In this document: positions 11,676-23,237 of the stretch, one piece after another
Position numbering within the stretch: the first letter of the stretch is position 1
Layout: the number at the start of each line of letters is the position of its first letter
Source: Methylocella tundrae
Lineage (GTDB): Bacteria > Pseudomonadota > Alphaproteobacteria > Rhizobiales > Beijerinckiaceae
Length of the DNA stretch: 64,000 nucleotides
Assembly (NCBI RefSeq): GCF_038024855.1
Contig: NZ_CP139089.1
Span: 930,001-994,000, forward strand
Direction of reading: 5' to 3'
Notes under the pieces: generated by a model
Databases searched by the model: none
Told to the model about the DNA's origin: nothing
Seen by the model: the letters and a program-made list of their open reading frames with translations, nothing else
Made by a program: the position numbers and the translations under genes

Positions 11676-13064
11676 ATGACAACCAATGTTCTCATGCCCG
11701 CGCTTTCGCCGACCATGGAGCAGGGCAAGCTCGCGAAATGGCTGAAAAAAGAGGGCGATTCGGTGCGTTCCGGCGATATCCTCGCCGAGATCGAGACCGA
11801 CAAGGCGACAATGGAGGTCGAAGCGGTCGATGAAGGCACGCTTGCCAAGATCCTTGTTCCTGATGGAACCGACAATGTCGCAGTGAATACGCCAATCGCC
11901 GTCATCGCGGGCGCGGGCGAAGACGCCGCAGCGGCCGCCGCTCCCGCACCCCGCCCCAATGGCGGGACCACGGCCCCGGCCGCCGAACCCGCCGCGGCAA
12001 AACCGGCGTCGAGCGCATCCCTTTTCGCGGCGCCCGCAGTGGCCGTCGTCCCGCGCGCGCCCGAATATCCTGAAGGGACCGAGATGGTCTCAATGACCGT
12101 CCGCGAAGCGTTGCGTGACGCCATGGCCGAGGAAATGCGCCGCGACGAAAGCGTTTTCGTCATGGGCGAGGAAGTCGCCGAATATCAAGGCGCCTATAAA
12201 ATCACACAAGGACTATTGCAGGAATTCGGCGACAGGCGCGTTGTCGACACGCCGATCACCGAACACGGGTTTGCCGGCCTTGGCGTCGGCGCCGCTATGG
12301 CGGGTCTGCGCCCGATCGTCGAATTCATGACCTTCAACTTCGCCATGCAGGCGATGGATCAGATCATCAATTCCGCCGCCAAGACACTCTATATGTCGGG
12401 CGGACAGATGGGCTGCCCGATCGTTTTCCGCGGCCCCAACGGCGCCGCGGCGCGAGTCGCCGCCCAGCACAGCCAGGATTACACCGCCTGGTTCTCGCAT
12501 GTGCCAGGTCTCAAGGTCGTCGCTCCTTACACCGCCGCCGACGCCAAGGGCCTTCTGAAAAGCGCCATCCGCGACCCCAATCCGGTGATCTTTCTCGAAA
12601 ACGAGATCCTCTATGGGCACAGCTTCGACGTGCCGAAGATCGATGATTTCGTCGTGCCGATCGGCAAGGGCCGCATTGCGCGCGCCGGCAAGGACGTGAC
12701 GCTCGTCTCCTTCAGTATCGGCATGGTTTACGCCTTAAAGGCGGCCGAGGAACTGGCGAAGGAAGGCATCGAGGCCGAGGTCATTGATCTACGCAGCATT
12801 CGTCCAATGGATACGGAGCTGATTATTGAATCCGTGAAAAAGACAGGCCGCTGCGTGACGATCGAAGAGGGCTGGCCGCAGAGCGGTGTTGGCGCGGAAA
12901 TCGTCGCGCTGCTGATGGAGCGCGCCTTTGATTATCTCGACGCCCCTGTCGTGCGGGTCAGCGGCAAGAATGTGCCGATGCCTTACGCCGCCAACCTCGA
13001 AAAGCTCGCGCTCCCCAACGCGGGTGAAGTCGTCGCGGCGGCGAAAGCCGCGCTTTATCGATGA
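11676..13064 (+). CDS. pdhB: Pyruvate dehydrogenase E1 component, beta subunit, with N-terminal lipoyl domain
   Basis: 462 residues, longer than a plain E1-beta (about 330). Residues 1-80 are a biotinyl/lipoyl domain with the lipoylation lysine Lys43 in E-T-D-K-A-T-M-E-V. An Ala/Pro-rich linker (about 85-135) follows, then the transketolase-like E1-beta core ([23 protein letters not shown]) and C-terminal domain. This lipoyl-E1-beta fusion is known from Rhizobiales. The lipoyl module nearly matches the one at the start of PdhC. AAGGAA lies 5 nt before the ATG at 11676. Confidence 0.97.
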   Translation: MTTNVLMPALSPTMEQGKLAKWLKKEGDSVRSGDILAEIETDKATMEVEAVDEGTLAKILVPDGTDNVAVNTPIAVIAGAGEDAAAAAAPAPRPNGGTTAPAAEPAAAKPASSASLFAAPAVAVVPRAPEYPEGTEMVSMTVREALRDAMAEEMRRDESVFVMGEEVAEYQGAYKITQGLLQEFGDRRVVDTPITEHGFAGLGVGAAMAGLRPIVEFMTFNFAMQAMDQIINSAAKTLYMSGGQMGCPIVFRGPNGAAARVAAQHSQDYTAWFSHVPGLKVVAPYTAADAKGLLKSAIRDPNPVIFLENEILYGHSFDVPKIDDFVVPIGKGRIARAGKDVTLVSFSIGMVYALKAAEELAKEGIEAEVIDLRSIRPMDTELIIESVKKTGRCVTIEEGWPQSGVGAEIVALLMERAFDYLDAPVVRVSGKNVPMPYAANLEKLALPNAGEVVAAAKAALYR

Positions 13065-13210
13065 GCCGCTTGGAGAAGTTTTTCATGCGCGACATCATAG
13101 AAACCAGCTAACAATGTGTTTTTATTCATTTTCTTGAGGTTGGCGTTCTCCGCCTCGTTTGAAGATGACCCCCATCGACGTCGGCGTCCAGCTCGAAATG
13201 TGAGCCTCCC

Positions 13211-14527
13211 ATGCCTATCAATATCCTGATGCCCGCGCTTTCCCCGACCATGGAAAAAGGCAATCTCAGCCGATGGCTGAAAAAGGAAGGCGACACGGTC
13301 AAGTCCGGCGACATTCTCGCCGAGATCGAGACGGACAAGGCGACGATGGAGGTCGAAGCCGTGGACGAAGGCGTCCTCGCTAAGATCGTCGTTCCGGACG
13401 GAACGCCTGATGTCGCTGTCAATGACGTCATCGGCGTCATCGCAGGCGATGGCGAGGACGCAGCATCCGCCGCGCCGGCCGCTGCGCCAAAGGCCGCGCC
13501 GACGACGACGGTTTCCGCCCCGGCTCCCGCCACCGTCGCCCCAGCAGCGCCAGCCGCCGCTCCTTTGGGCTCCAGCGTCAACGGGCATGCAGGACCGCGG
13601 ATTTTCGCTTCGCCGCTCGCAAGACGCATTGCGAAAACGGAAGGCCTAGATCTCTCGGCTATCGCCGGTTCAGGGCCGCATGGCCGCGTCATCGAGCGAG
13701 ACGTGAAGGCGGCGCTAACTCAGCCACGCCTGCAAACAGCTAAGGCCCCGGTCGCTCCCGCGCCGACTACTCCGGCGCCTACGCCAGCCTCGGACGACGC
13801 CATTCGGAAACTCTTTCAGCCTGGGTCCTACGACGAGACGCCGCATGATTCCATGCGCAAGACGATCGCGCGTCGCCTTGTCGAGGCGAGCCAGACGATT
13901 CCGCATTTCTATCTTTCGGTAGACTGCGATCTTGACGCTCTCCTCGCCGTGCGCGAGAGCGTCAACGCGAGCGCGCCACGCGATAAGGACGGCAAGCCAG
14001 CCTACAAAATCTCGGTGAATGATTTCATCATCAAGGCTCTGGCGCTCGCACTTATTCGCGTGCCGGACGCCAATGTGACCTGGACCGAAGCCGCTATGCT
14101 GAAACATAAGCACGCCGATGTTGGCGTCGCCGTCTCGATCCCCGGCGGCCTGATTACGCCGGTCATTCGCTCCGCAGACACGAAAAGCCTCTCGACGATC
14201 TCGAACGAGATGAAGGATTTCGCCGCCCGCGCGAAAGCTCGGAAATTGAAGCCTGAGGAGTATCAGGGCGGCTCGTCCTCGGTCTCCAATCTCGGCATGA
14301 TGGGGATCAAGTCCTTTTCCGCAATCATTAATCCGCCGCAGGCCTCGATCCTCGCCGTCGGAGCGGGCGAGCAGCGCGTCATCGTCAAGGATGGCGCGCC
14401 CGTGGTCGCAACCCTGATGAGCGCGACCCTCTCGACCGACCATCGCGCCATCGACGGCGCCCTCGGCGCAGAACTCATCGGCGCGTTCAAACATCTGATC
14501 GAGCGCCCCATGGGGATGCTCGTCTAG
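13211..14527 (+). CDS. pdhC: Pyruvate dehydrogenase E2 (dihydrolipoamide acetyltransferase)
   Basis: Forms the core of the PDH complex and transfers acetyl from lipoamide to CoA. Domains in its 438 residues: one lipoyl domain (1-80, Lys43 in E-T-D-K-A-T-M-E-V), an Ala/Pro linker, a peripheral-subunit-binding domain (about 125-165, [11 protein letters not shown] ... G-S-G-P-H-G-R-V), a second Ala/Pro linker, and the acetyltransferase core with catalytic His411 and Asp415 in D-H-R-A-I-D-G. The 146-bp gap from pdhB shows no clear terminator, so it is probably cotranscribed. Confidence 0.97.
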   Translation: MPINILMPALSPTMEKGNLSRWLKKEGDTVKSGDILAEIETDKATMEVEAVDEGVLAKIVVPDGTPDVAVNDVIGVIAGDGEDAASAAPAAAPKAAPTTTVSAPAPATVAPAAPAAAPLGSSVNGHAGPRIFASPLARRIAKTEGLDLSAIAGSGPHGRVIERDVKAALTQPRLQTAKAPVAPAPTTPAPTPASDDAIRKLFQPGSYDETPHDSMRKTIARRLVEASQTIPHFYLSVDCDLDALLAVRESVNASAPRDKDGKPAYKISVNDFIIKALALALIRVPDANVTWTEAAMLKHKHADVGVAVSIPGGLITPVIRSADTKSLSTISNEMKDFAARAKARKLKPEEYQGGSSSVSNLGMMGIKSFSAIINPPQASILAVGAGEQRVIVKDGAPVVATLMSATLSTDHRAIDGALGAELIGAFKHLIERPMGMLV

Positions 14528-14551
14528 TTTTTCTTCCGAAACGAGTCCGCA

Positions 14552-15994
14552 ATGGCAGACCCATACGACATTCTCATCATCGGCGGCGGGCCTGGCGGCT
14601 ATGTCGCCGCCATCCGCGCCGCCCAGCTTGGCTTCCGCACCGCCGTAATAGAGCGCGAGCATCTTGGCGGCATCTGCCTCAACTGGGGCTGCATCCCGAC
14701 CAAAGCCCTTCTGCGGTCGGCCGAAATTTTCCACTACATGCATCACGCCAAGGACTATGGTCTGGCGCTTGAGGGCAAGGCGGGCGCCGACGCCGGCGCG
14801 GTGGTCAAGCGCTCGCGCGCCATTTCCGCGCAGCTCAACGCGGGCGTCGGATTCCTGATGAAGAAGAACAAGATCGACGTCATCTGGGGCGAGGCGACGA
14901 TCACCAAGGCTGGCGAAGTTGTTGTGAGCGCCTCGAAAAAGCCTGTTGTGCAACCGCAAAACCCCGTTCCCAAAGGCGTCCTCGGCGAGGGGACGTATCG
15001 GGCGAAGGACATCATAATAGCAACCGGCGCGCGGCCCCGCGTGCTGCCTGGCATTGAGCCGGACGGCAAGCTGATCTGGACCTATTTCGAGGCGATGAAG
15101 CCGGAGGCGTTTCCGAAAAGCCTGATCGTCATGGGCTCAGGCGCGATCGGCGTTGAATTCGCCTCATTCTATCGAACCATGGGCGCGGAAGTGACCGTCG
15201 TCGAAGTACTGCCGCAAATTTTGCCGGTCGAGGATGCTGAAATCGCGGGGCTCGCGCGCAAACGGTTCGAAAAGCAGGGGATCAAGATCTTCACCGCGAC
15301 CAAAGTGACGAAGGTCGAGAAGAAGGCGGACAGCCTCGTCGCCACGATCGAGGACGCCAAGGGCGCGACCCAGACACTTGCCGCCGAGCGCATGATCTCG
15401 GCGGTCGGCGTCATGGGCAATATTGAAAATCTTGGGCTCGAAGCGCTTGGCGTCGTCGTCGATCGCGGAATCATCAAAGCCGATGGCGTCGGCCGCACCA
15501 ATGTCGCTGGCGTCTATGCGATCGGTGATGTCGCCGGGCCGCCGATGCTTGCGCATAAGGCCGAGCATGAGGGGGTTATCTGCGTCGAAGCGATCAAGGG
15601 ACTCCATCCCCACCCGATGGATAAGCTCATGATCCCGGGCTGCACTTATTGCAATCCGCAGGTCGCTTCCGTCGGGCTGACCGAGGCCAGGGCCAAAGAG
15701 GCGGGATATGACGTGAAGGTCGGTCGCTTCCCGTTCATCGGCAACGGTAAGGCGATCGCGCTCGGCGAACCCGATGGGCTGGTCAAAACGATCTTCGACG
15801 CCAAATCCGGCAAGCTCCTCGGCGCTCACATGGTCGGCGCGGAAGTGACCGAATTGATCCAGGGCTTCGTTGTCGCCATGAATTGCGAGACGACCGAGGA
15901 AGAGCTCATCAATACGGTCTTCCCACATCCCACTCTTTCCGAGATGATGCATGAAAGCGTGCTCGATGCTTATGGGCGCGTGATACATATGTAG
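14552..15994 (+). CDS. lpd: Dihydrolipoyl dehydrogenase (E3)
   Basis: FAD enzyme that reoxidises dihydrolipoamide and reduces NAD+. 480 residues: FAD-binding [10 protein letters not shown] near the N-terminus, the redox disulphide Cys42/Cys47 in [13 protein letters not shown], an NAD-binding G-S-G-A-I-G-V-E-F segment, and the C-terminal His459/Glu464 pair in F-P-H-P-T-L-S-E. There is no lipoyl domain on this E3. It starts 24 bp after pdhC, and lipA follows 35 bp downstream, so this copy is dedicated to the PDH complex. Confidence 0.97.
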   Translation: MADPYDILIIGGGPGGYVAAIRAAQLGFRTAVIEREHLGGICLNWGCIPTKALLRSAEIFHYMHHAKDYGLALEGKAGADAGAVVKRSRAISAQLNAGVGFLMKKNKIDVIWGEATITKAGEVVVSASKKPVVQPQNPVPKGVLGEGTYRAKDIIIATGARPRVLPGIEPDGKLIWTYFEAMKPEAFPKSLIVMGSGAIGVEFASFYRTMGAEVTVVEVLPQILPVEDAEIAGLARKRFEKQGIKIFTATKVTKVEKKADSLVATIEDAKGATQTLAAERMISAVGVMGNIENLGLEALGVVVDRGIIKADGVGRTNVAGVYAIGDVAGPPMLAHKAEHEGVICVEAIKGLHPHPMDKLMIPGCTYCNPQVASVGLTEARAKEAGYDVKVGRFPFIGNGKAIALGEPDGLVKTIFDAKSGKLLGAHMVGAEVTELIQGFVVAMNCETTEEELINTVFPHPTLSEMMHESVLDAYGRVIHM

Positions 15995-16029
15995 TTACGG
16001 TCGCGAGTAGGCGGCAGGGAAACGCAGAT

Positions 16030-17037
16030 ATGACGGACGCATCCGACCTCTCCGAACTCGTGGAAGACGCGAAGGCGCAGGAAGCCCGCGCGAACGAGCC
16101 GCTGCGCCATCCTGAAAAGGCGCATCGCCCCGATCAGCCGGTGTTGCGCAAGCCGGAATGGATAAGGGTCAGAGCGCCGGGGTCGCCCGAATGGGCCGCG
16201 ACGCAAAAAATCGTCAAGGATCACAAGCTCGTCACCGTGTGCGAGGAGGCCGGCTGTCCGAATATCGGCGAGTGCTGGGCGAAAAAGCACGCGACTTTCA
16301 TGATCATGGGCGACACCTGCACGCGGGCTTGCGCCTTCTGCAACGTCAAAACCGGACTGCCGCGCGCTCTTGATGCCAATGAACCAGAGAGAGTGGCGGA
16401 CGCCGTGGCGAAGCTCGGCCTCTCACATGTCGTCATCACGTCAGTCGATCGCGACGACCTTACGGATGGCGGCGCGCGCCATTTTGCGCAGGTGATCGAG
16501 GCGATCAGGACCGCAAGCCCGAGGACGACGATCGAGGTGCTGACACCGGATTTCCTGCGCAAGCCCGGCGCCCTAGAGGCTGTCGTCGCGGCGAGACCCG
16601 ACGTGTTCAACCATAATCTTGAGACTGTCCCCTCAAAATATCTGACGGTTCGTCCGGGCGCGCGCTATTTCCACTCGATCCGGCTGCTGCAGAGGGCAAA
16701 AGAGCTCGATCCGACGATTTTTACCAAATCCGGCATCATGGTCGGCCTCGGCGAGGAGCGCCATGAGGTGCTCCAACTGATGGACGATCTGCGCAGCGCC
16801 GATGTGGACTTCATGACCATCGGACAATATCTGCAGCCGAGCAAAAAGCATCACGCCGTCGAGCGTTTCGTGACGCCGGAGGAGTTCAGCTCTTACGCCG
16901 CCATCGGACACGCGAAAGGCTTTCTCCTGGTTTCCTCGTCTCCCCTGACGCGTTCCTCGCATCATGCGGGAGAGGATTTCGCCAAGCTGAAGTCGCAACG
17001 GCAGGCGCGGCGCCCGGCCTTGCAGCGTGGCGCCTGA
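16030..17037 (+). CDS. lipA: Lipoyl synthase
   Basis: Radical-SAM enzyme that inserts two sulfur atoms into octanoyl groups on E2 and H proteins. 335 residues. The auxiliary cluster cysteines are Cys71, Cys76 and Cys82 (C-x4-C-x5-C), and the radical-SAM cluster cysteines are Cys97, Cys101 and Cys104 (C-x3-C-x2-C). Conserved stretches D-R-D-D-L-x-D-G-G and N-H-N-L-E-T-V are present. Placement 35 bp after lpd puts the cofactor-making enzyme in the operon of the complex that uses lipoate. Confidence 0.97.
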   Translation: MTDASDLSELVEDAKAQEARANEPLRHPEKAHRPDQPVLRKPEWIRVRAPGSPEWAATQKIVKDHKLVTVCEEAGCPNIGECWAKKHATFMIMGDTCTRACAFCNVKTGLPRALDANEPERVADAVAKLGLSHVVITSVDRDDLTDGGARHFAQVIEAIRTASPRTTIEVLTPDFLRKPGALEAVVAARPDVFNHNLETVPSKYLTVRPGARYFHSIRLLQRAKELDPTIFTKSGIMVGLGEERHEVLQLMDDLRSADVDFMTIGQYLQPSKKHHAVERFVTPEEFSSYAAIGHAKGFLLVSSSPLTRSSHHAGEDFAKLKSQRQARRPALQRGA

Positions 17038-17138
17038 GCCGCTAGATCAGTTCCGATTTTCCAAAGCAAAGCATGCTCTTTGCGCCTTGCCCGCGCAAAA
17101 TGGCCGCATGTTGCTTTAAGGGGCATTTGTGACGAGGC

Positions 17139-17591
17139 ATGCCTTCCTTTCGAACGACCCGCAGGGTTCGCCATAGCGCGACCGAAATGTTCGACCTTGT
17201 CGCGGACATTGAAGCTTATCCGCAATTCGTGCCTTTGTGCCGCGGGCTCGAGATCCGCAGACGCACGGAGAACGACGGCGTCGTGACAAAGGTCGCGGAT
17301 ATGTCGGTCGGCTACAGAGCGATCCGCGAAACGTTTACGAGCCGCGTCGCCTGCGACCCCGCAAAACGTGAAATCTTTGTCGAATATATCGACGGGCCCT
17401 TCAGGCATCTCGAAAACCGATGGAGTTTTCGCGAACAGGCCTCCGGCGTCTGCGTCGTCGAATTTGAGATCGCTTATGAATTCAAAAGCCGTGCTTTGAG
17501 CCTTTTGATGGGCGGCATGTTCGACACGGCGTTTCGCAAATTTTCCGAGGCCTTCGAGCGCCGCGCTGATGTTGTGTACGGCGCGCCGTGA
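17139..17591 (+). CDS. Coq10/RatA-like START-domain protein
   Basis: 150 residues forming a START/polyketide-cyclase fold: R-H-S-A-T-E-M-F-D-L-V-A-D-I-E-A-Y-P-Q-F-V-P-L-C near the N-terminus and G-P-F-R-H-L-E-N-R-W-S-F in the middle are typical of the family. Mitochondrial Coq10 binds ubiquinone and supports respiration, and the enterobacterial RatA homologue has been described as a ribosome-association toxin. In alphaproteobacteria a Coq10-like lipid-binding role is more likely. About 100 bp after lipA and probably in the same transcript. It converges with cinA. Confidence 0.85.
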   Translation: MPSFRTTRRVRHSATEMFDLVADIEAYPQFVPLCRGLEIRRRTENDGVVTKVADMSVGYRAIRETFTSRVACDPAKREIFVEYIDGPFRHLENRWSFREQASGVCVVEFEIAYEFKSRALSLLMGGMFDTAFRKFSEAFERRADVVYGAP

Positions 17592-17606
17592 CGCGCCGAG
17601 GTCAAC

Positions 17607-18098
17607 CTATTCCACGGCCCTGAACAAAAGATCGAGCGCCACGGCGACAGACGCGGCCCGCACATTGGATCGTCCGAGGTCGCCAAATCGCTTTTCGAGC
17701 GTCCGCGCCTCGCCGCCGCGGCGCGCAACGCCGAAATAAACGAGTCCGACCGGCTTGGCAGGCGAACCACCGCCCGGACCGGCGATCCCAGTCACGGAAA
17801 CGGCGACGTCCACAGGCGAATTCTCCAGCACCCCGACCGCCATCGCCGCCGCGACATCGGCGCTGACGGCGCCGAACCGCTCAAGAAGCGCGCTGTCAAC
17901 GCCAAGACAGGCCGTCTTGGCGGCATTCGAATAGGTGACGAAGCCGCGCTCGAACACCTCGGAGGAGCCGGCTATCGAGGTGAGAAGGCCCGCGACGAGG
18001 CCGCCGGTGCAGGATTCCGCGCTTCCCAAAAGAAGTCGCTGTTCGCGATAGAGCGCGATCAGCGCTTCGGCCCGGCGGATCAGCTTGTCGTCGAACAT
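17607..18098 (-). CDS. CinA C-terminal domain protein (nicotinamide-nucleotide amidase-like)
   Basis: 163 residues corresponding to the stand-alone C-terminal half of CinA, which in some bacteria deamidates NMN in pyridine-nucleotide recycling. Signature stretches: S-A-E-S-C-T-G-G-L-V-A-G-L-L-T, F-E-R-G-F-V-T-Y-S-N-A-A-K and V-T-G-I-A-G-P-G-G-G-S. The ATG at 18098 gives the standard short N-terminus; the frame is open further upstream but that part overlaps ispDF. It begins 10 bp after the ispDF stop, so the two are cotranscribed. Confidence 0.9.
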   Translation of the reverse strand: MFDDKLIRRAEALIALYREQRLLLGSAESCTGGLVAGLLTSIAGSSEVFERGFVTYSNAAKTACLGVDSALLERFGAVSADVAAAMAVGVLENSPVDVAVSVTGIAGPGGGSPAKPVGLVYFGVARRGGEARTLEKRFGDLGRSNVRAASVAVALDLLFRAVE

Positions 18099-18108
18099 TG
18101 AGAACGCC

Positions 18109-19323
18109 TTAAAGCGGCAGCCGAATGGTCGCGATGGCGATCGAGGCGATGCCTTCTTCGCGCCCGGTAAAACCGAGGCGTTCGCTGGTTGTCGCCTTGA
18201 CCGCCACCCGGTCCAGGGGAGCGTCAATGATCGCCGCGATGCTGGCGCGGATCGCCTCGCGATGAGGGCCAACTTTCGGCCTTTCACAGACAAGCGTCGC
18301 GTCGATATGCGCGATCATGCCGCCGCGCTCACGCACCTTGGCCGCCGCGGCTGCGAGGAAAATTTTTGAAGCGGCGCCGCGCCATTGCGGATCGGAAGGC
18401 GGAAAATGACTGCCGATATCGCCGTCCGCGAGCGCGCCGAGCAGCGCATCGGTGATCGCGTGACTTAATACGTCGGCGTCGGAATGGCCGACAAGCCCAT
18501 GATCGTGTGGTACTTTCAAGCCACCCAGCCAGATGTGATCGCCCGGCCCGAATGCATGGACGTCATAGCCCTGACCCGTCCTGATGTCCTGCAGGTCCCG
18601 GATCAGCCTCGCCTCCGCGGCTACTACGTCCTCGGCGCTGGTGATTTTCATATTTCCTGCGTCTCCTTCGAAAACATGGACACGGTGGCCGACCCATTCG
18701 GCGATGGCGGCGTCATCGGTCAGTTCGTTCGCGCCCGCCGCCGCGGCCTTCCGGTGCGCCGCGAGAATGAGGTCGAAATCAAACGCCTGTGGCGTCTGTA
18801 CCGCCCGCAGCCGCGCACGCGGCGGCGTCCGGGCGATGAAATCGTCGTCGGCGATCTCCTTGATGGTGTCCGTAACGACAACCCCCGGAATGGCAGCCCC
18901 ATGAGCCTTCGCCGCCAGAATTGCGCGGGCAATTAATTCATCGCTCGCAAAAATACGTGCAGCATCGTGAATAAGCACGATTTTTGGTCTTTTGTTCCGG
19001 TCTAGGTCAAGCGCCTCGAGCCCCGCCCGAACGCTTTCCTGCCGCGTCGCCCCACCGAAGATCGGAGCTCTCAAATTCTGCGCCCGCGCGCCGAGGCTCG
19101 CGACGCTCTCTCTATAAAGCTCGAGATCATCCTCGTGAATGACCGGCGCGATGAGAGCGTGCGGCGCGGCGCGAAGCAGCGCCGCTAAATTATGGGCGAG
19201 CATGGTTCGGCCGGCGAGCGGCCGGTATTGCTTCGGACGGCCCGCGCCGACGCGTGAGCCTCGTCCGGCGGCGACGACGAGAATGGCCAATTCCGCGCCA
19301 TATAAGGGAGATCGAGCGTTCAT
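18109..19323 (-). CDS. ispDF: Bifunctional IspD/IspF (MEP pathway)
   Basis: 404 residues fusing two enzymes of non-mevalonate isoprenoid synthesis. The N-terminal 2-C-methyl-D-erythritol 4-phosphate cytidylyltransferase (IspD) shows A-A-G-R-G-S-R-V-G and H-D-A-A-R. The C-terminal MECDP synthase (IspF) begins at about residue 250 with [11 protein letters not shown] and shows [11 protein letters not shown] and the C-terminal [12 protein letters not shown]. This fusion is typical of many alphaproteobacteria. The ATG at 19323 has an AAGG element close upstream; an in-frame ATG 42 bp further up is possible. Divergent from dusB. Confidence 0.96.
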   Translation of the reverse strand: MNARSPLYGAELAILVVAAGRGSRVGAGRPKQYRPLAGRTMLAHNLAALLRAAPHALIAPVIHEDDLELYRESVASLGARAQNLRAPIFGGATRQESVRAGLEALDLDRNKRPKIVLIHDAARIFASDELIARAILAAKAHGAAIPGVVVTDTIKEIADDDFIARTPPRARLRAVQTPQAFDFDLILAAHRKAAAAGANELTDDAAIAEWVGHRVHVFEGDAGNMKITSAEDVVAAEARLIRDLQDIRTGQGYDVHAFGPGDHIWLGGLKVPHDHGLVGHSDADVLSHAITDALLGALADGDIGSHFPPSDPQWRGAASKIFLAAAAAKVRERGGMIAHIDATLVCERPKVGPHREAIRASIAAIIDAPLDRVAVKATTSERLGFTGREEGIASIAIATIRLPL

Positions 19324-19445
19324 GAACCTTGAGAATTGCTGGATTGCATCAGCGTTGTGGAGCATGGAAAGAGCTGCGCTGTTCCTGTCGCTTTTCCAGC
19401 CCTGCGTCAATTTCTCCGTCCAGTCATCTGAACCATTTTATTCCA

Positions 19446-19480
19446 TTGTCGCGGTGCACAAATTGATTATGATATAGGCA
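19446..19480 (+). promoter_or_regulatory. Putative sigma70-like promoter ending at the dusB start codon
   Basis: TTGTCG at 19446-19451, a 16-bp spacer and TATGAT at 19468-19473 resemble -35 and -10 boxes. The -10 box ends 6 bp before the dusB ATG, which would place the transcript start at or next to the A of the ATG. No ribosome-binding site is visible and no other start codon occurs in the next ~80 bases of the frame. A leaderless message is possible. Confidence 0.35.
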
Positions 19481-20502
19481 TGAGCGATAGTGCTAAGAAT
19501 TTAGGCAGTCGTGATCCGGCTGCCCGCCTTCGGATCGGCGCCCTTTGCGTCGAGGGCCGAGCCATGCTGGCTCCCATGTCAGGGGTCACAGATCTCGCAA
19601 TGCGCCGACTGGCGCGGCGCTTTGGAGCCTCTTTTGTAGTCTCCGAGATGGTCGCCGCCGACGCCTATGTAAGGGGCGACGCGGCCAATCGCCTGAAGGC
19701 GGAAGGGCGCGGCGTCGATCCGCATGTCGTGCAGATCGCCGGTTGCGCGCCCGCGGCCATGGCGGAAGCGGCGCGGATTGCTGAGGATTGCGGAGCCGCG
19801 ATGGTCGACATCAACATGGGGTGCCCGGCGAAAAAAGTGACGACCGGCTACGCCGGATCGCATTTGATGCGCGACCTCCCTCTTGCGCTTGACTTGATCA
19901 GAGCCACTGTTGGCGCCGTTCGCATCCCCGTAACGCTCAAAATGCGGCTGGGCTGGGACGAGGGCTCGATCAATGCGCCTGAGCTGGGCCGCCTCGCTGA
20001 ATCGGAAGGCGTCGCCATGTTGACGGTTCACGGCCGCACCCGCTGTCAGTTTTATGCCGGCAAGGCCAATTGGCGAGCGATCCGTGACGTCAAGGCGGCT
20101 GTGACGATTCCGGTTGTCGCAAATGGCGATTGCGCCAGCCTGGCCGACGCGGCCGCGATGCTTGCCGCCTCTGGCGCGGATGCGGTCATGATCGGGCGGT
20201 CGGCCGTGGGGCGTCCGTGGTTCGTTGGCGACGCCGCGCATTTTCTCGCGCATCGATCAATGCGTCCCGAGCCCTCGCGCGAGGCGCGACGCGACGCGGC
20301 GTTGGAGCATTACGAGGGAATCCTCGAACTGTTCGGCGCGGAGCAAGGGCTCCGCCACGCAAGGAAGCATCTGGCGGCTTATGCGCAATGGTCCGGGGCA
20401 GGGACCTTGCGCCAGCGCCTTGTCACGGCCGATGATCCGGCGATTGTCAGATCTCTTTTGCGCGAGGCTTTCGAGGCGCCAGCCCAAGCGGAGGCGGCAT
20501 AA
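19480..20502 (+). CDS. dusB: tRNA-dihydrouridine synthase DusB
   Basis: FMN- and NADPH-dependent enzyme that reduces uridines in the tRNA D-loop. 340 residues with [13 protein letters not shown] near residue 31, the active-site cysteine in [11 protein letters not shown], and H-G-R-T-R-C-Q-F-Y and N-G-D blocks of the TIM barrel. Known historically as nifR3 because it precedes ntrBC in alphaproteobacteria, which is the arrangement here. Its TAA shares one base with the ntrB ATG, indicating translational coupling. Confidence 0.95.
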   Translation: MSDSAKNLGSRDPAARLRIGALCVEGRAMLAPMSGVTDLAMRRLARRFGASFVVSEMVAADAYVRGDAANRLKAEGRGVDPHVVQIAGCAPAAMAEAARIAEDCGAAMVDINMGCPAKKVTTGYAGSHLMRDLPLALDLIRATVGAVRIPVTLKMRLGWDEGSINAPELGRLAESEGVAMLTVHGRTRCQFYAGKANWRAIRDVKAAVTIPVVANGDCASLADAAAMLAASGADAVMIGRSAVGRPWFVGDAAHFLAHRSMRPEPSREARRDAALEHYEGILELFGAEQGLRHARKHLAAYAQWSGAGTLRQRLVTADDPAIVRSLLREAFEAPAQAEAA

Positions 20503-21653
20503 TGGCGACGCTTTGGGCTGCCCGCAACGATGAACCCACGCCGATCGCTCCGGCGGGGTTCGACGCGACTCGACTTTTGGACGCATTGCCTCATCCGGTG
20601 CTCGCCGTTCGGCCGGACGGCGCGATCGCCGACGCCAATGTCGCTTCGGAAACTTTCTTCGGCATGAGCCGGGAATCGATGCGCCAGCTTAAGTTGAGTC
20701 AGTTCGTCGTCCGCGGCTCTCCGCTCCTCGAATTCGTCGAGCAGGTAAAGGCCAGCGGCGCCGCCTTCAATGGCTATCGCGTCGAACTCGGTCTCGCCAA
20801 AGGCGGACCGGTCGATCTTCTGGTCGATATTTTCGTGACGCCGCTGGCGGAGCCGCAAAACGGCGTCGTCGTGATGCTGCAGGAACGTTCGCTGACGGAC
20901 AAGATGGAGCGGCAGCTCAATCACCGCGGCGGCGCGCGTTCGGTCGCCGCGATGGCCTCGATGCTCGCGCATGAAATCAAGAACCCGCTGTCTGGCATCA
21001 GAGGCGCGGCGCAACTGCTTGAAATTGATGCAAATGATTCGGACCGCGCTTTGACGCGCCTGATTTGCGAGGAAACCGACCGGATCGTAAAGCTCGTCGA
21101 CCGGATGAGCGCCTTTTCGGATGGGCGGCCAATCGAGCGGGAGAGCGTCAATATTCACGCCATTCTCGATCACGTGAAGAAGGTGGCGCAGGCCGGATTC
21201 GCCCGCAACATCCGCTTTCACGAGATCTACGATCCCTCGCTGCCGCCCGTGCTCGGCAACAGGGATCAACTCGTGCAGATGTTCCTCAATCTCGTGAAAA
21301 ACGCCGCCGAAGCGATTGGCGAAGGAGGCGATGGCGACATCGAATTATCGACGGCGTTCAGGCCGGGCGTGCGAATGCAGATTCCCGGCTCCAAAAAGCC
21401 TGTCAGCCTGCCACTTGAATGTTGTGTACGCGACAATGGTCCAGGCATCCCTCCCGAAGTAATGCCCTATTTGTTCGATCCATTCATCACCACCAAAGCC
21501 AGCGGAAGTGGCCTTGGACTTGCATTGGTAGCCAAGATTATTGGCGATCATGGCGGCACTATTGAATGTGAGTCCGCGACGAGGCGCACCACATTCCGTG
21601 TTCTCATGCCGATGTATTCGCCACGCGATGGTCGGGGCGCGCCACGCAGCTGA
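20502..21653 (+). CDS. ntrB: Nitrogen regulation sensor kinase NtrB
   Basis: Cytosolic histidine kinase/phosphatase that controls NtrC according to PII signalling. The 383-residue protein has an N-terminal PAS domain (about 25-130, [16 protein letters not shown]), the phospho-acceptor His157 in [18 protein letters not shown], then an ATPase domain with the N-box (L-V-K-N-A-A-E-A-I) and G-boxes ([16 protein letters not shown]). No membrane segment. It overlaps dusB by 1 bp; ntrC follows 114 bp downstream. Confidence 0.96.
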   Translation: MATLWAARNDEPTPIAPAGFDATRLLDALPHPVLAVRPDGAIADANVASETFFGMSRESMRQLKLSQFVVRGSPLLEFVEQVKASGAAFNGYRVELGLAKGGPVDLLVDIFVTPLAEPQNGVVVMLQERSLTDKMERQLNHRGGARSVAAMASMLAHEIKNPLSGIRGAAQLLEIDANDSDRALTRLICEETDRIVKLVDRMSAFSDGRPIERESVNIHAILDHVKKVAQAGFARNIRFHEIYDPSLPPVLGNRDQLVQMFLNLVKNAAEAIGEGGDGDIELSTAFRPGVRMQIPGSKKPVSLPLECCVRDNGPGIPPEVMPYLFDPFITTKASGSGLGLALVAKIIGDHGGTIECESATRRTTFRVLMPMYSPRDGRGAPRS

Positions 21654-21767
21654 GGTCAGTTAGCGCCGGCGTATCCCACCCGGGTCAACGCCCGATGAAA
21701 CCACGCGTATGCATGGCGTGATCGCGCATTCGCGATCGACGCTCGCCCTGAAGGAGAGGCTTGGGTA

Positions 21768-23237
21768 ATGGCGACCGGAAACATCCTCATTGCTGACGAC
21801 GACACGGCGATCCGCACAGTGCTGAGCCAGGCTCTCTCACGGGCCGGCTATGACGTGCGGGCGACCGGCACGGCGGCGACTCTGTGGCGCTGGGTTCAGT
21901 CCGGCGACGGAGACCTCGTCATCACCGACGTCGTCATGCCGGACGAAAACGCCTTCGAACTGCTTCCCAAAATGAAAAAGTTGCGGCCAGATCTGCCGAT
22001 CATCGTCATGAGCGCGCAAAACACCTTCATGACCGCGATCAAGGCGTCCGAACGGGGCGCTTATGATTATCTGCCAAAACCTTTCGATCTGCGCGAACTC
22101 GTCTCGATCGTCGGGCGCGCGATGAGCGAACCCAAGAACCGGGTCAAAGTCGAGCGCAACGAAGAGCTGGAAGGCATGCCGCTCGTCGGACGTTCGCCGG
22201 CCATGCAGGAAATCTATCGGTCTCTCGCGCGCCTGATGCAGACCGATCTGACCGTCATGATCAGCGGCGAATCAGGCACCGGCAAGGAGCTCGTGGCGCG
22301 CGCGCTTCATGATTATGGCAAACGCAAGAAGGGCCCCTTCGTCGCGATCAACATGGCGGCGATCCCGCGCGATCTGATCGAGAGCGAGCTGTTCGGACAC
22401 GAGAAGGGCGCTTTCACGGGCGCCAACCAGCGCTCGGCGGGGCGTTTCGAGCAGGCCGAGGGCGGCACTTTATTTCTCGATGAAATCGGCGACATGCCTA
22501 TGGAGGCGCAGACCCGGCTGCTGCGCGTGCTTCAGCAAAGCGAATATACGACCGTTGGCGGCCGCATGCCGATCAAGACCAATGTGCGCATCATCGCCGC
22601 GACGAACAAAGACCTCCTGGTGTTGATCCAGCAGGGACTCTTCCGCGAGGATCTGTTCTTCCGCCTCAATGTCGTGCCTTTGCGTCTGCCGTCTCTGCGC
22701 GAACGCATCGAGGATATCGGCGATCTCGCGCAGCATTTCTTCACGCTCGCCGCGAGCGAGGGTTTGCCGCTGAAACATATCGAGCCCGACGCCCTCGAAC
22801 GGCTGAAGCGCTATCGTTGGCCGGGCAATATACGCGAACTGGAAAATCTGACGCGGCGGCTCGCCGCTCTTTATCCGCAGGAAGCGGTGACGGCTCAGCT
22901 GATTGACATGGAGCTCGCCATCAATGCGCCGGCTTTGACGCAAGGCTTCGCGCCGGCAGGGGCCGCACGCCCGCAGGAGCCGGAGCGCGCCGCGACGCTG
23001 GCAAGCGCCATGGAGCGGCACCTTTCCGAACTGTTTCGCGGACACGGAGACAGCCTGCCGCCTCCTGGCCTCTACCATCGCATCCTGCGTGAGCTGGAAT
23101 ATCCGCTGATTTCCGCAGCGCTGGCGGCGACACGCGGCAATCAGATCAAAGCGGCGGAACTCCTCGGGCTAAACCGGAACACGCTGCGCAAAAAAGTGCG
23201 CGATCTCGACATTCGGCTTATGCGCTCGCCACGATAA
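21768..23237 (+). CDS. ntrC: Nitrogen assimilation response regulator NtrC
   Basis: Sigma54-dependent activator of nitrogen-scavenging genes. 489 residues in three domains: a receiver with phospho-acceptor Asp54 ([10 protein letters not shown]), an AAA+ domain with Walker A (G-E-S-G-T-G-K-E) and the sigma54-contacting GAFTGA loop at 214-219, and a C-terminal Fis-type helix-turn-helix ([20 protein letters not shown]). All functional motifs are intact. Paired with the upstream ntrB. Confidence 0.97.
   Translation: MATGNILIADDDTAIRTVLSQALSRAGYDVRATGTAATLWRWVQSGDGDLVITDVVMPDENAFELLPKMKKLRPDLPIIVMSAQNTFMTAIKASERGAYDYLPKPFDLRELVSIVGRAMSEPKNRVKVERNEELEGMPLVGRSPAMQEIYRSLARLMQTDLTVMISGESGTGKELVARALHDYGKRKKGPFVAINMAAIPRDLIESELFGHEKGAFTGANQRSAGRFEQAEGGTLFLDEIGDMPMEAQTRLLRVLQQSEYTTVGGRMPIKTNVRIIAATNKDLLVLIQQGLFREDLFFRLNVVPLRLPSLRERIEDIGDLAQHFFTLAASEGLPLKHIEPDALERLKRYRWPGNIRELENLTRRLAALYPQEAVTAQLIDMELAINAPALTQGFAPAGAARPQEPERAATLASAMERHLSELFRGHGDSLPPPGLYHRILRELEYPLISAALAATRGNQIKAAELLGLNRNTLRKKVRDLDIRLMRSPR

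Noticed and set aside
17066..17083. GCAAAG-CATGCT-CTTTGC inverted repeat between lipA and the Coq10-like gene
   Set aside because: Short 6-bp arms, no T-run and no second copy seen; too weak to call a terminator or operator.
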